Translations under genes and position numbers: made by a program
Origin: Alphaproteobacteria bacterium
Lineage (GTDB): Bacteria; Pseudomonadota; Alphaproteobacteria; Bin65
DNA length: 64,000 nt
Direction: 5' to 3'
NCBI GenBank assembly: GCA_022819985.1
Contig: JAJEGH010000048.1
Coordinates: 1 to 64,000 of the forward strand
Shown: positions 45,911 through 54,914 of the stretch, piece after piece
How positions within the stretch are numbered: position 1 is the stretch's first letter
How the letters are laid out: each line of letters opens with the position of its first letter
The notes under the pieces: model-generated
What the model saw: only the letters and a program-made list of their open reading frames with translations
Told to the model about the DNA's origin: nothing
The model's database searches: none

Positions 45911-47560
45911 CTACCGCCAGATTCCGTCGACTCTATCGAACGAGCCCACGCGCAGATCCTTTGCCGCTTCGATCAACTGCTGCTTGGCGATCTTGCGGGT
46001 GGCGGTACGCGGAAAATCTTCGACGTAAGCCAAATATCGCGGGACTTTGAAGGCAGCGAGACGCGATCTGCAATGTCGGAGCACCGCCTCGGGCGTCACC
46101 TGGTCAGGAGTATGGCCAGCCGACAGCATGAGATAGGCTTTGACCTCCTCGCGCCGCGTCGGATCGGGCACGGGGACTGCTGCGGCTTCTTCGATACCGT
46201 CGATTTCGCGCAGCGCCGCCTCGACTTCGCGGGCGGAGATGTTCTCGCCGCTGCGCTTGATCATCTCCTTCAGCCGGCCGACGATGAAGACGTACCCGTT
46301 CTCGTCCTGACGGGCGAGATCGCCCGTTCGGAACCAACGGCCGACGAAGGCTTCCGCGTTGGCGTCCGGCCGCTTGTAGTACCCCCAGAGCAGCGAGTCG
46401 CCGGCGACCCAAAGCTCGCCGCTTTCGCCGCGCGGGGCTTCGTTGCCATCCTCATCGACCACCTTGATCTCGCGGAACGGGCCGGGCAGGCCGCAGGACC
46501 CGGCGGTCGCCATATGCGTCGCCGCCTTCGGCATCGCTGTGCCGACGCCAATCTCCGTCATACCGAACGCATCGCGCGCTGTGGCGCCGAACCGCCGTTC
46601 AAATTCCTCGATCGCCGCTCCGCGCCAGCCGAAGGCGTTGACCTGGACCAGCGACGTGTCGGCGTCCTCCGGCGACGGCGGCGCCTTCTTGAGCAGCGGT
46701 TCGGGAAAGGCGCAGAAGTGGATCTCGTAGTCGCGTATCCAATCGAGGAAATGCGACAGGCTCATCCGGCTGGCGATGTACGCCGTACCGCCCAGCCGGA
46801 AGGTCAGTAACATCGGCCACTGGCCGTCCATGTAATACGACGGCTGCCACATCAGGACGTTGGAGAGCCTGAACCTGTCATGCATCGCCGCTGCACTGTG
46901 GCTGAGCAGCAGCCAGTAGCGGTGGGTCAGCATGCAGCCCTTGGGGAAACCTGTAGTTCCCGAGGTGTATTGGATGTTCAGCAGGTCGTTCTCGGTTACC
47001 GTCGTCGGTGGCTCGAAAACCGCGCTGCCGCCGGACAGGAAAGCCGGCAGGCTGCGATGTGGCGCCTGCGCGTTGCCGTTGACGATGACGTTGCCGTCGG
47101 CGATCAGGGTTGGCCGGTTCTCGATCCTGGCGAATGTATCGAGCAGATCGCCGTCAATGATCAGAAATTGTGCATCGGAATCGGTCAGGACGAATTCCAG
47201 TTCAGCCTCGGTATAGGACGTGTTGACCGGAACCATGACCGCTCCGACCCGGCCGATGGCCGTCCAGACCGGCGGGAATGCGGGGCCGTTGCGCAGCATG
47301 ACGGCGATATGGCTGCCCTTGCGGGCGCCGATAGCCAGCAGTCGGTTGGCGAGTCGATTGGCCTGGTCGTCGATATCGCGATAGGTGAGCGTGGCGCCGT
47401 TCTGGAAGTAGACGCAGGCCGGCCGGTCTCCGAGGGTTGCTGCGCGTTCGGCGATGAAATCGCCAAGCGACGCCGGCAGCGCCATGGCGGAGACCTCGGC
47501 CTTGACGGCCTCCATTTCGGCGACGCCGGGGTCGGCAAGGTTTGGCGCGACCGGGGTCAT
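45911..47560 (-). CDS. AMP-dependent acyl-CoA ligase (CaiC-like)
   Basis: A 549-residue adenylate-forming ligase. It has IQYTSGTTGFPKGCMLTH (ATP site), DAFGMTEIGVGTAMP, WFRTGDLARQDENG, GRLKEMIKRSGENIS and the C-terminal catalytic Lys in ATRKIAKQQL. It makes an acyl-CoA from an imported acid. It is the last gene of a minus-strand operon with an enoyl-CoA hydratase homologue (4-nt overlap) and an ABC importer; ligase plus hydratase recalls crotonobetaine or hydroxycinnamate pathways, but the substrate is not determinable. Confidence 0.9.
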   Translation of the reverse strand: MTPVAPNLADPGVAEMEAVKAEVSAMALPASLGDFIAERAATLGDRPACVYFQNGATLTYRDIDDQANRLANRLLAIGARKGSHIAVMLRNGPAFPPVWTAIGRVGAVMVPVNTSYTEAELEFVLTDSDAQFLIIDGDLLDTFARIENRPTLIADGNVIVNGNAQAPHRSLPAFLSGGSAVFEPPTTVTENDLLNIQYTSGTTGFPKGCMLTHRYWLLLSHSAAAMHDRFRLSNVLMWQPSYYMDGQWPMLLTFRLGGTAYIASRMSLSHFLDWIRDYEIHFCAFPEPLLKKAPPSPEDADTSLVQVNAFGWRGAAIEEFERRFGATARDAFGMTEIGVGTAMPKAATHMATAGSCGLPGPFREIKVVDEDGNEAPRGESGELWVAGDSLLWGYYKRPDANAEAFVGRWFRTGDLARQDENGYVFIVGRLKEMIKRSGENISAREVEAALREIDGIEEAAAVPVPDPTRREEVKAYLMLSAGHTPDQVTPEAVLRHCRSRLAAFKVPRYLAYVEDFPRTATRKIAKQQLIEAAKDLRVGSFDRVDGIWR

Positions 47561-48348
47561 TCTGCAGCTTTCGAGTTGGCGACGGCCAACGGCGGCGTCG
47601 GGTCCATGGCGGCGCGCTGTAGTCGATACAGGTGGCCGGTAGAGGCCAGGGCTTCCTCGCGCGACTGGTCCAGGGCGCGGTAGTAGGCTTCCATCTCCAC
47701 GCGCACGGCAAGCGGCGGATGCCGGGCGATCAATCCGGCTACTTCCGCCGCCCTGTCGTGCAGGGTTTCCGCCGCAACAATCTCGTTGATCATGTGGTTG
47801 CGCAGGGCGGTATCGGCGTCGAACGGTTCACCGGTCAAAGCCAGCCACAGGGCCGCCGTGTGCGGGATTTGCCTGCCGAGCCGGACAGCACCGCTGGCCC
47901 CCCCCATGCCGTAGGCAATCTCCGGAAAACCGAACCTGGCTGCCGGGCTGGCAATACGCAGTTCGGTCAGGTTCAGCAAGTAGAGTAACCCCTGTCCGAG
48001 ACACTGCCCTTGAACCGCACCGACGATGGGCTTGTGACGCGTCATCCGCAGAACGTCGGATTCCCAGCCGGGGTATTCGTTCGGACCGTCCTCGCGCAGC
48101 GGGAACAAATGGCGCTCGACGATCTCGCCCGTCGTTCGTTTCGGGCGGGGGCTCTTGATGTCATCGCCGGCACAGAAGGCACGCTCGCCCGCTGCCCGGA
48201 ACACACCGGCGCGGATGTCGCGATCGGCCACGAAATCCCTCAGGATGTCATACAGTTCCCGATGCATGTCCGGCGTGAAGACGTTGACCGGCGGATTGTC
48301 GATCGTGATCGTCGCAATCCGGTCGGCTTTTTCGTATCGAAGGGTCAT
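47557..48348 (-). CDS. enoyl-CoA hydratase/isomerase family protein
   Basis: A 263-residue crotonase-fold protein. The oxyanion segment ERAFCAGDDIKS (55-66) and FPEIAYGMGGASG (141-153) with catalytic Glu143 are present. The position of the other hydratase glutamate (GGGxE) reads GQGLL, with Leu122 instead. One remaining acid fits isomerase, dehydratase or lyase members better than classic enoyl-CoA hydratase. It is 21 nt downstream of the ABC permease genes and overlaps the ligase start by 4 nt. Confidence 0.86.
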   Translation of the reverse strand: MTLRYEKADRIATITIDNPPVNVFTPDMHRELYDILRDFVADRDIRAGVFRAAGERAFCAGDDIKSPRPKRTTGEIVERHLFPLREDGPNEYPGWESDVLRMTRHKPIVGAVQGQCLGQGLLYLLNLTELRIASPAARFGFPEIAYGMGGASGAVRLGRQIPHTAALWLALTGEPFDADTALRNHMINEIVAAETLHDRAAEVAGLIARHPPLAVRVEMEAYYRALDQSREEALASTGHLYRLQRAAMDPTPPLAVANSKAAE

Positions 48349-48369
48349 GCTCTCCTGGCTCCCGGCAAT

Positions 48370-49173
48370 TCAGGCGTCCGGTTTGCGCGCGCTGCGCCGG
48401 CGCAACCGGTCGGCGACGATCATCGCTGCAGTAGTGAAGACGATCAGCAGCGTCGAAATGGCGGCGATCGTGGGGTCGAGCTCGAAACGCAGGTCGGACC
48501 AGATGCGAATCGGCAACGTGTGGTTCTCGCTCATCACGAAGAGCGCAATGATCAACTCGTCGAAGGAAACGAAGAAGGAGAAGATCGCCGCTGAGATCAC
48601 GGCGGGCATCAGAGCCCGGAAAGTCGTGTAATAGAACGCCTTGACCGGCCCGGCGCCCAGAACACGCGCGGCCTTCTCGTAAGTCGGATCGACCTGCCGC
48701 GCCGCCGCGCCGACAATCATGACGACAAAGGGCAGCGCTATGGTTGCATGAGCGGCGATCAGCGTCAGTTCGGAATCGTTGATCCGGCTGCGCACGGCAA
48801 AGATGAACACGCCCAGGGCAATGATCACTGTAGGGACGACGACCGGCGCTGCGAACAGCGCGGTGATCGCTTTCTTGAACGGTATTTGAGATCTGGCGAG
48901 CGCGAGCGCCGTCAACGTCCCCAGGACCGATGCCAGGATGCTGGAACCCAGCCCGACGCGAAGGGACCGCAAGGTAAGCTCGATCCAATTGGCGTCCGAG
49001 AAGTAGTTCATGTACCAGCGCAGTCCGAGCGTCTTCGGCGGAAAGCCGAGAAACCGCTCGCCGCTGAACGACATCGGGATCACGATCAGGATCGGAAAGA
49101 ACAGGAAGACGATCGCGGCGACTGTATAGGCGGTCAGCAGGATGCTGCCCGGGTTGCCCATTTTTCGGCTCAT
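48370..49173 (-). CDS. ABC transporter permease (PotC-like)
   Basis: A 267-residue inner-membrane permease with six predicted helices and the EAA-type loop EKAARVLGAGPVKAFYYTTFRALMPAV (residues ~171-197). It belongs to the spermidine/putrescine-type family, PotC side. The start MSRKMGNPG at 49173 overlaps the stop of the partner permease (ATGA). It forms the translocation heterodimer; substrates of this family include polyamines, organic acids and aromatic acids. Confidence 0.9.
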   Translation of the reverse strand: MSRKMGNPGSILLTAYTVAAIVFLFFPILIVIPMSFSGERFLGFPPKTLGLRWYMNYFSDANWIELTLRSLRVGLGSSILASVLGTLTALALARSQIPFKKAITALFAAPVVVPTVIIALGVFIFAVRSRINDSELTLIAAHATIALPFVVMIVGAAARQVDPTYEKAARVLGAGPVKAFYYTTFRALMPAVISAAIFSFFVSFDELIIALFVMSENHTLPIRIWSDLRFELDPTIAAISTLLIVFTTAAMIVADRLRRRSARKPDA

Positions 49174-50054
49174 GGCGCCATTCCTACGGATCGCACGCCG
49201 ACAAACCGATTGGCCAGCAACCGGACGACGACAATGACGATGATGGTCGCGACGAGCAGCAGCAGCGCTAGGGCCGATGCAAAGCCCCAATTCAATTGCT
49301 CGACATTGTGGGCGATGACGTTTGCCAGCATGGCGTCCTTGCGACCGCCGACGAGCGCCGGTGTGATGAAGAACCCCATCGACAACATAAAGACGATGAC
49401 AAACGAAGTCAGAGCGCCTTCAAGGCTGAGCGGCAGGAAGACGTGCCGAAAGGCTTTCCACGGACTCGCGCCGAGCACCTTGGCAGCCCGCGGCAGCGTC
49501 CGGTCGATCTCCGTCATCGCGCTGTAACAGGCGATCACGGCGATCGGCAGCAGGATCTGAATCATCGCCACATAGACCGCGCCGGTCGTGAACATCATGC
49601 GCAGCGGCTTGTCGATCAGGCCAAGCCAGATCAGCGCATTGTTCACGATGCCCTCCCGGCCCAGCACGACCATCCAGGCATAGGTGCGGATCAGAATGCT
49701 GGTCCACAGCGGCACTAAAATCAGCAGCATCAGGAATACCTGGGTGCGCAGGCTGCGGTGGACGATGAAATAGGCAATCGGATAGCCGATCAGGACGCAC
49801 AGGATGCCGATCCAGACGGATCGAACGAGCGTGCGCCTGAACACTTCGACATAGGCGCCTTTGGTGGCAAAGCGTTCGAAATGCTTGCCGGTCAATCCTT
49901 CGTCGAAGATGCTCGACAGCGCAATCTCGACCGTCGGCGCCACGAAAAAGAACGCCAACAACAGGACGCCGGGGACAATCAGCCAATCGCTGCTACGCAA
50001 GAGCTTCACGATCCCGATCCCCAACGAGAGCAATCTGAAGGAATGGGCCGGCAC
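49170..50054 (-). CDS. ABC transporter permease (PotB-like)
   Basis: A 294-residue permease. The N-terminal helix DWLIVPGVLLLAFFFVAPTVEIALS is followed by the typical five-helix core and the cytoplasmic loop LPRAAKVLGASPWKAFRHVFLPLSLEGA (EAA motif). It is the PotB-type partner of the following permease, coupled by a 4-nt overlap. A 243-bp hairpin-containing gap separates it from the binding-protein gene upstream. Confidence 0.9.
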   Translation of the reverse strand: MPAHSFRLLSLGIGIVKLLRSSDWLIVPGVLLLAFFFVAPTVEIALSSIFDEGLTGKHFERFATKGAYVEVFRRTLVRSVWIGILCVLIGYPIAYFIVHRSLRTQVFLMLLILVPLWTSILIRTYAWMVVLGREGIVNNALIWLGLIDKPLRMMFTTGAVYVAMIQILLPIAVIACYSAMTEIDRTLPRAAKVLGASPWKAFRHVFLPLSLEGALTSFVIVFMLSMGFFITPALVGGRKDAMLANVIAHNVEQLNWGFASALALLLLVATIIVIVVVRLLANRFVGVRSVGMAP

Positions 50055-50165
50055 CGACCCGGCGCGGTTGAGAGCCGGCCCTTCGCTAGTGTCGTGTTTC
50101 GGAAACTATGCTTCGCTCCTGCAGCCTTCCGAGACCGTGGCCGCCCCGGCGAACCGAAGGGCGAG

Positions 50166-50217
50166 CCGGGGACCGGAGCCGCCCGGCACGGCCTGCGCCG
50201 GTGACTCCGGTCCCCGG
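50166..50217 (-). terminator. hairpin between binding-protein and permease genes
   Basis: Perfect 13-bp arms CCGGGGACCGGAG and CTCCGGTCCCCGG with a 26-nt loop, in the 243-bp gap inside the ABC operon. No T-run follows on the minus strand, so this may be an mRNA-stabilising stem rather than a strict terminator. Confidence 0.6.
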
Positions 50218-50297
50218 ATTTCCGCTTGCTCCATCCGGGGCGGCATGGCGTAAGGCGACCGAACTTGTGAAGCTTTTTCCGAAGCACGGCGCCGGGA

Positions 50298-51350
50298 CTA
50301 TTTCAACAACCAGGCGTCCCACCGCTCTTGCAGCGCCTCTGTGTTCTTGACCCAGAATCCGACGTTCAGCTTGAACTGGACCTTCACGTTGTCCGGATGC
50401 GTCGGCAGGACTTTGCCCATCGAGGCCGGAATCTTGCCGTACAGGCCAGGCGCAAAGCCCGGATACGGAACGATCTTTACGAAGGCTGCTGCCCGATCGG
50501 CATCGAGTGCCAGCGCGCTGAGATAGGCATGCGCTTCCTTGATGTTCTTGGCGCCTTTCGGAATGGCGTAATAGGCGAGAGCGAGCGCACCGCCATTCCA
50601 GACGATCTCGGCCGGCGTACCCGACTTGGCAAGCTTCGTCACGCGGCCGTTGAAGGCACTGGTGTAGTAGACCTCGCCGTCGGAGAGGAGCTGAATCGGC
50701 TGGGCCCCGGTCTTCCACCAGACGACGACGTGCTTCTTGATCTGATCGAGTTTCTTGAAGGCCCGATCCTGGCCGGCCTTTGTGGCAAGAACCTTGTAGA
50801 GATCGGCCGTTGGGACGCCGTCGGCCAGCAACGCAAATTCGAGGTTCTCGACCGGACGGTTGCGCAGCGCACGCGGCCCGGGGAAGGTCTTGACGTCCCA
50901 AAAGTCCGCCCACGACTTCATCTTCTTGCCCTTCGGCAGCTTGTCGGTACGGACGGCGAGAATGGTCGAGAAGCTGGCCGCTACGACGCCATACTTGTCG
51001 CGCGCGATAGCCGGCAGTCTGTTATCCGGATCGATGAGGTTCCAGTCGAGCGCCCGGACGAATCCCTTGGCGACCGAAAGGGGGAATTCCGGACCGGAAA
51101 GCTCCGTAACGTCCCAAAGCACCCGTCCGGTCTTCTCCATGCCGGCGAGGAGAGAGACACGATTGGTAGAGGCGACGCGCCTGATTTCGATTCCGGTCGC
51201 CTTGGTGAAAGGCTTGTCGTAGATCGCCGTCATAACCTTCGCCAGGCCACCGCCCGACCCGCTCACAACGATTTTCTTTTCCGCCAGTGCCGGGGATGCG
51301 GCAAGGCCGAGCGCGATCGCGCCGCTCAGAACTGTACTTTTGAAACGCAT
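50298..51350 (-). CDS. ABC transporter substrate-binding protein (PotD/Fbp-like)
   Basis: A 350-residue periplasmic binding protein. The signal peptide MRFKSTVLSGAIALGLAASP ends near residue 23 (ALA-E). The fold is shown by VVSGSGGGLAKVMTAIYDKPFTKATGIEI, WDVTELSGPEF, KYGVVAASFSTILAVRTDKLP and SWADFWDVKTFPGPRAL, the polyamine/iron-type class II arrangement. It delivers substrate to the PotBC-like permeases. The ATG is preceded by GGAGGA. It is the second gene of the ABC operon after the ATPase. Confidence 0.92.
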   Translation of the reverse strand: MRFKSTVLSGAIALGLAASPALAEKKIVVSGSGGGLAKVMTAIYDKPFTKATGIEIRRVASTNRVSLLAGMEKTGRVLWDVTELSGPEFPLSVAKGFVRALDWNLIDPDNRLPAIARDKYGVVAASFSTILAVRTDKLPKGKKMKSWADFWDVKTFPGPRALRNRPVENLEFALLADGVPTADLYKVLATKAGQDRAFKKLDQIKKHVVVWWKTGAQPIQLLSDGEVYYTSAFNGRVTKLAKSGTPAEIVWNGGALALAYYAIPKGAKNIKEAHAYLSALALDADRAAAFVKIVPYPGFAPGLYGKIPASMGKVLPTHPDNVKVQFKLNVGFWVKNTEALQERWDAWLLK

Positions 51351-51393
51351 CGGATCGATCCTCCCTGGATGGTGTGATGCAGTGGAGCCAACG

Positions 51394-52491
51394 TCACGCG
51401 GACGCAGGATGAGTGTCAGCGACCGGAATGGCGTCGCTGTAGTCGAAGCCCAGGCGTACCGCCGCCTGCCGCGCCAATAGCGGCGTGTCCGGCCCGCGCT
51501 GTTCCCGAAACTGCAGTTGCCGCCCGCCGGGCAGACTGGCCTGGTAGTGAACTTCGTTGCCGAGGAACAATGCCTCGTCGATGGCAGCGTCGAAGTTGAT
51601 CCCGCGTTCCGCGCCCTCGGCGATGCGCAGGATTTTCTCCGGCCGGACGCTGACCCACCAGTCGCCGCCGGCCCTGGCGTCAATGCTCTCCGGCAGCGGA
51701 ATCGAGCTGCCGAGTTCCGGCAGGTTGCCGGCGCCTGTCGAGGGTTCGGATTCCAGCGCGAAAAAGTTCGTCTGGCCGATGAACTCCGCCACGAACTTGT
51801 TGGCCGGTCGGTCGTAGATCCGGTTGGGTGTATCGACCTGCTCGATCCGGCCATCGCGCATGACAACAATCCGGTCGGAGAGGGTGAGCGCCTCTGACTG
51901 GTCGTGGGTCACGAAGATGATCGTGCAGCCGACCGTTTTGTGAATTTGCTTGAGTTCGAGTTGCATCGCTTCGCGCAGCTTCAGGTCCAGTGCGCCCAAC
52001 GGCTCGTCCATCAACAGGACCGGCGGCTCGAACACGACCCCACGGGCGAACGCGACCCTCTGCTTCTGGCCGCCCGACAGTTGATCGGGCATTCGGTCGG
52101 CTGTGCTTTCAAGCTGCACCATCGCCAGCGCCTTGAGCGCCCGGTCCCGCGCCTCGGCACGCGCCACGCTGCGCATGCGCAGCGGGAAGGCGACGTTGTC
52201 CAGCACGCTCATGTGCGGGAACAGGGAATAATGCTGGAACACCATGCCGACGTTGCGCTTTTCCGTCGGTACTGACAGCACGGATTGGCCGTTCACCCGA
52301 ATATCGCCCGCCGTCGCGTCGGTGAACCCGGCCAGCATGTTGAGCACGGTCGTCTTGCCTGAGCCGCTGGGTCCAAGAAGGGTGACGAACTCGCCGGGCT
52401 CCGTCGTCAGCGTGAAATCGTCTACGGCGACGAAATCGCCGTAGGTCTTCCGGATCTTCTCGAATTCAACGGTGGCGCCGCCCACGGTCAT
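51394..52491 (-). CDS. ABC transporter ATP-binding protein (PotA-like)
   Basis: A 365-residue ATPase with Walker A GPSGSGKTT, the signature LSGGQKQRVAFARG, Walker B VLLMDEPLGALD, the switch His in VTHDQSEAL and a C-terminal TOBE domain (FFALES onwards, WWVSVRPEKILRI). It energises the adjacent Pot-type importer. The start MTVGGATVEF at 52491 is preferred because a candidate TTGACA/TAATGA promoter would place transcription start near 52555, downstream of an in-frame ATG at 52563; ATG 52512 is also possible. It is first in a six-gene operon running to 45911. Confidence 0.9.
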   Translation of the reverse strand: MTVGGATVEFEKIRKTYGDFVAVDDFTLTTEPGEFVTLLGPSGSGKTTVLNMLAGFTDATAGDIRVNGQSVLSVPTEKRNVGMVFQHYSLFPHMSVLDNVAFPLRMRSVARAEARDRALKALAMVQLESTADRMPDQLSGGQKQRVAFARGVVFEPPVLLMDEPLGALDLKLREAMQLELKQIHKTVGCTIIFVTHDQSEALTLSDRIVVMRDGRIEQVDTPNRIYDRPANKFVAEFIGQTNFFALESEPSTGAGNLPELGSSIPLPESIDARAGGDWWVSVRPEKILRIAEGAERGINFDAAIDEALFLGNEVHYQASLPGGRQLQFREQRGPDTPLLARQAAVRLGFDYSDAIPVADTHPASA

Positions 52492-52548
52492 TCGCCGGAT
52501 ACCCTGGAACATTGCTGCGTGCGCGGACCGGTGCGCCCGCTCGAAAAA

Positions 52549-52609
52549 TGACAATAACGTCATTAACGATGCGATTATCCCTTGTCAACAAAAATGACAT
52601 TCATATCAT
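52549..52609. promoter_or_regulatory. divergent promoter with two TetR-type operators
   Basis: Two like-spaced 14-bp dyads, TGACAATAACGTCA (52549-52562) and TGACATTCATATCA (52595-52608). For the regulator gene (plus strand), TTGTCA (52582-52587) and TATCAT (52604-52609) are spaced 16 nt and overlap the second dyad. For the ABC operon (minus strand), TTGACA (52589-52584) and TAATGA (52566-52561) are spaced 17 nt and overlap the first. One protein bound to both sites would control both directions. Confidence 0.65.
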
Positions 52610-52663
52610 AAATGGCACGCAGGCAAACCGGGCAGCGCCCTTGTTCCTCGCATTGAGTGCAAG

Positions 52664-53371
52664 ATGGACGATCTCAGTTATGTGAACCTCCTGAAGAAGT
52701 CGCTTGCGGCGTCCCGGCAGGCGAAGAAAGTCGACCGGACACGAATCCGCCTGTTGATCGCAGCGGCACAGATCATTGCCGAACGGGGTGTGGATGCGCT
52801 GACCGTAGCCGAGGTGACTCAGGCGGCCGGTCTCGCCCACGGCACGTTCTACAGGTATTTCAAGAACACGCGTGCGATCGTCTTTGCCGTGTTTGCCGGG
52901 CTCACGAAATCTGTCCGCGACCGGCGCCCCGCGATTGAGGCGGTCGACAAGTATGAACGGATCCGGGACCGCAACCTCTACTACACGGACTTCTTCCGGC
53001 AGAATGCCGGTCTGATGCGCACATACGTCAGGCTGAAAGTAGAGGATCCGGAGTTCGCGGAATTGGGCCAGGCCGCCGACCGCTGGCTCGCCGAACGCGT
53101 TCTGGCCGACCTCGCCGCGGGCCCCGGCAACACTGTGGCGGCACCGCCCGATATGCAGCGCCTCGCGATCTACGCCGTCATGGGTATGGTCGATGAATTA
53201 TTGCGCAAGATATTTTGCGGGAGCGACGAGACGGTGACCGATTTCGGACGCGACATCGAGAAGATCGCCGAGGTCCTGACCTTGATATGGTGGCGAGCGC
53301 TGTATGGCGGCTCAGCGAGTGAAGCACCGGGTGAATCGGTACTAGGCGTCGACCGGCGGCAACCGGCGTAG
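52664..53371 (+). CDS. TetR family transcriptional regulator
   Basis: A 235-residue TetR protein. The N-terminal HTH (residues 24-70) reads TRIRLLIAAAQIIAERGVDALTVAEVTQAAGLAHGTFYRYFKN, followed by a helical ligand domain with no recognisable specificity. It is divergent from the ABC operon and sits 55 nt after a promoter region with two matching dyads, so it likely represses itself and the ABC-ligase-hydratase operon and is released by the imported compound or its CoA ester. Confidence 0.9.
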   Translation: MDDLSYVNLLKKSLAASRQAKKVDRTRIRLLIAAAQIIAERGVDALTVAEVTQAAGLAHGTFYRYFKNTRAIVFAVFAGLTKSVRDRRPAIEAVDKYERIRDRNLYYTDFFRQNAGLMRTYVRLKVEDPEFAELGQAADRWLAERVLADLAAGPGNTVAAPPDMQRLAIYAVMGMVDELLRKIFCGSDETVTDFGRDIEKIAEVLTLIWWRALYGGSASEAPGESVLGVDRRQPA

Positions 53372-53627
53372 CTCTCCAGGCCCGAACAACACGAACGAGC
53401 CAGCGGACATTCGCTCCGACTGGCGCATGTCCCTTCCGTGACAAGATCGACCGGGCCGGCCCGGTCCCGGACTCGTGACAATCGGGCCATTGCCGACGCG
53501 TGAGGCCGCCGCCCGGCGCCGGCGAGGCCCTATCGCTCAACATATCGACCTGTTCGGCGCGCGCGGTATGGCCTACGCCAAGCGCGAACTGCCGCTGATC
53601 GTCGGCGTCGAGAGGTCGGGGATCGTC

Positions 53628-53759
53628 GAGCCGGCCGGTCGACCGGGCGAAGTCTCAGACCTGGCGCGGATTGACCACCGCAACCGGCAGACCGGCCGCG
53701 CACAGCACCGCCGCCCTGACCTCGAAGCCGCCAGTCGCCTCCAGCACCACCAGCACCAT
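53628..53759 (-). pseudogene. IS110-family transposase remnant
   Basis: The minus-strand frame reads LEATGGFEVRAAVLCAAGLP, then VAVVNPRQV, a TGA stop (53655-53657), and continues in frame DFARSTGRL. The EATGG(F/Y)E ... AAGLPV-VVNPRQVRDFA-STGRL series is the signature of the N-terminal RuvC-like domain of IS110/IS116/IS902 transposases; the expected Arg between V and D is the stop codon. No catalytic C-terminal domain or further frame was found, so this is a decayed fragment. Confidence 0.8.
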
Positions 53760-53882
53760 AGCACCGGGGGCAGTACGGTGAGATACAAGAAATCCGGCCG
53801 GCGCGCCCCCGGAAATCAGCGGCAACGCCACAGGCTCCGGCGTTTGGCCGGCCTCCGTCGCCGGCCGGATTTCTCCGTTCGC

Positions 53883-53996
53883 TGCGCTTCGGTCGAAACG
53901 ACGGTAGGAGGACTGCGCTCGGCCGAAATGACGGGACCGGGTGTGCTTCGGCCGGAATGGTGGGAGAGCGCGCGCCCGGCCGGAATGACGGGTGGG
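53883..53996. repeat. four degenerate ~29-bp tandem repeats
   Basis: Units share a TGCGCTCGGCCGAAATGACGG-like core starting near 53883, 53914, 53942 and 53970. The spacing and drift are those of an old intergenic repeat, not a CRISPR: there are no conserved repeats with unique spacers of fixed size. Confidence 0.7.
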
Positions 53997-54041
53997 GACA
54001 GCGCGGTCGGTCGCCGGGTTCCGGCTGCGGCGCTGCCCGGT

Positions 54042-54914
54042 TCAGGGCGGAGGCGGTTTCCGGTAGCGCCGGGCGCGGTCCAGCAGGCGCTCGGCCCGCA
54101 CGATGATCGGCCCGTCGATGAACCCGTCGCCGAGCCGTACGACGCCGAGGCCGGCGCGCTCGGCTTCCCGGGCCGCGACGACGATCCGCTCGGCGGCCGC
54201 CACCTCCTCGCCGGACGGCGTGAAGACCCGGTTGAGGCGTTCGACCTGCCCCGGATGGGCTGCGAACCCGCCTTCGGACCCCATCCGCCGGCCCCGTTCC
54301 GCCGCCGCCTCGAAAGCATCGAGGTCTTCGAGATTGCCGAGCGTTTCCGGGACGATCAGGGGGACGACGCCGGTGCCGCGCGCCGCTTCGGCGACCGCGA
54401 GCCCCGTCATCGTCTGCAGCTCGATCGACGGGCGCGCCGCCATGTCGGCGAGATAATCCTCGACGCCGAAGCCGACGGCTACGATCCGGCCCGACGCGCG
54501 CAGGATGCCGTCTGCGTCGCGGACGCCGCGGGCCGATTCGATCAGCGGGACCAGGCGGATGCCGCCGCGCGGCAGGTTCCGCTCGGCCTCCAGTTCGCCG
54601 ATGCAGGCATCGACCGCCACGACCTGCGCCGCCGATGCGCAACCGGGCAGCGCCAGCGCCGCAACGCCCGGCCGGACGGCGTATTCGAGATCCTTCAGGG
54701 CCGGCCGCCACGGCATGTTGATGCGGACCAGCACATCCTGCCCGGCGGCATGCAGCCGTTCGACCGCCGGCGCCAGCACGGCCCGCGCCTCGTCCTTGCG
54801 CGCGGCGGCGATGCTCGCCTCGAGATCGAGCACGATGGCGTCCGCGCCGCGTTCGGCGGCCTTCGCCAGGAAGCGCTCCTCGAGCACCGGCATGAAGAGG
54901 AGCGAGCGCCACAT
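54042..54914 (-). CDS. HpcH/HpaI aldolase - citrate lyase beta (CitE)-like protein
   Basis: A 290-residue CitE-family lyase. It has RSLLFMPVLEERFLAKAAERGADAIVLDLEAS at the start, RINMPWR, the metal-binding Glu in PLIESARGV and Asp in GFGVEDYLADM, and GGFAAHPGQVERLN near the end. Relatives cleave malyl-CoA, citramalyl-CoA or 3-hydroxy-3-methylglutaryl-CoA-like thioesters. It starts at an ATG sharing one base with the CoA-transferase stop (TGATG), so transferase plus lyase should handle one hydroxy-acid. Confidence 0.87.
   Translation of the reverse strand: MWRSLLFMPVLEERFLAKAAERGADAIVLDLEASIAAARKDEARAVLAPAVERLHAAGQDVLVRINMPWRPALKDLEYAVRPGVAALALPGCASAAQVVAVDACIGELEAERNLPRGGIRLVPLIESARGVRDADGILRASGRIVAVGFGVEDYLADMAARPSIELQTMTGLAVAEAARGTGVVPLIVPETLGNLEDLDAFEAAAERGRRMGSEGGFAAHPGQVERLNRVFTPSGEEVAAAERIVVAAREAERAGLGVVRLGDGFIDGPIIVRAERLLDRARRYRKPPPP

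Larger units (their letters stand above)
53372..54041. other. 670-bp gene-poor region with IS110 remnant and tandem repeats
   Basis: Between the TetR gene and the lyase gene no intact frame is supported. It contains the transposase remnant at 53628-53759 and a degenerate 4-unit repeat at 53883-53996; the rest is GC-rich and unrecognised. Confidence 0.6.

Noticed and set aside
53883..53996. Four ~29-bp units that could be read as a small CRISPR.
   Set aside because: Units abut with no spacers and drift in sequence; they match the pattern of an old intergenic tandem repeat.
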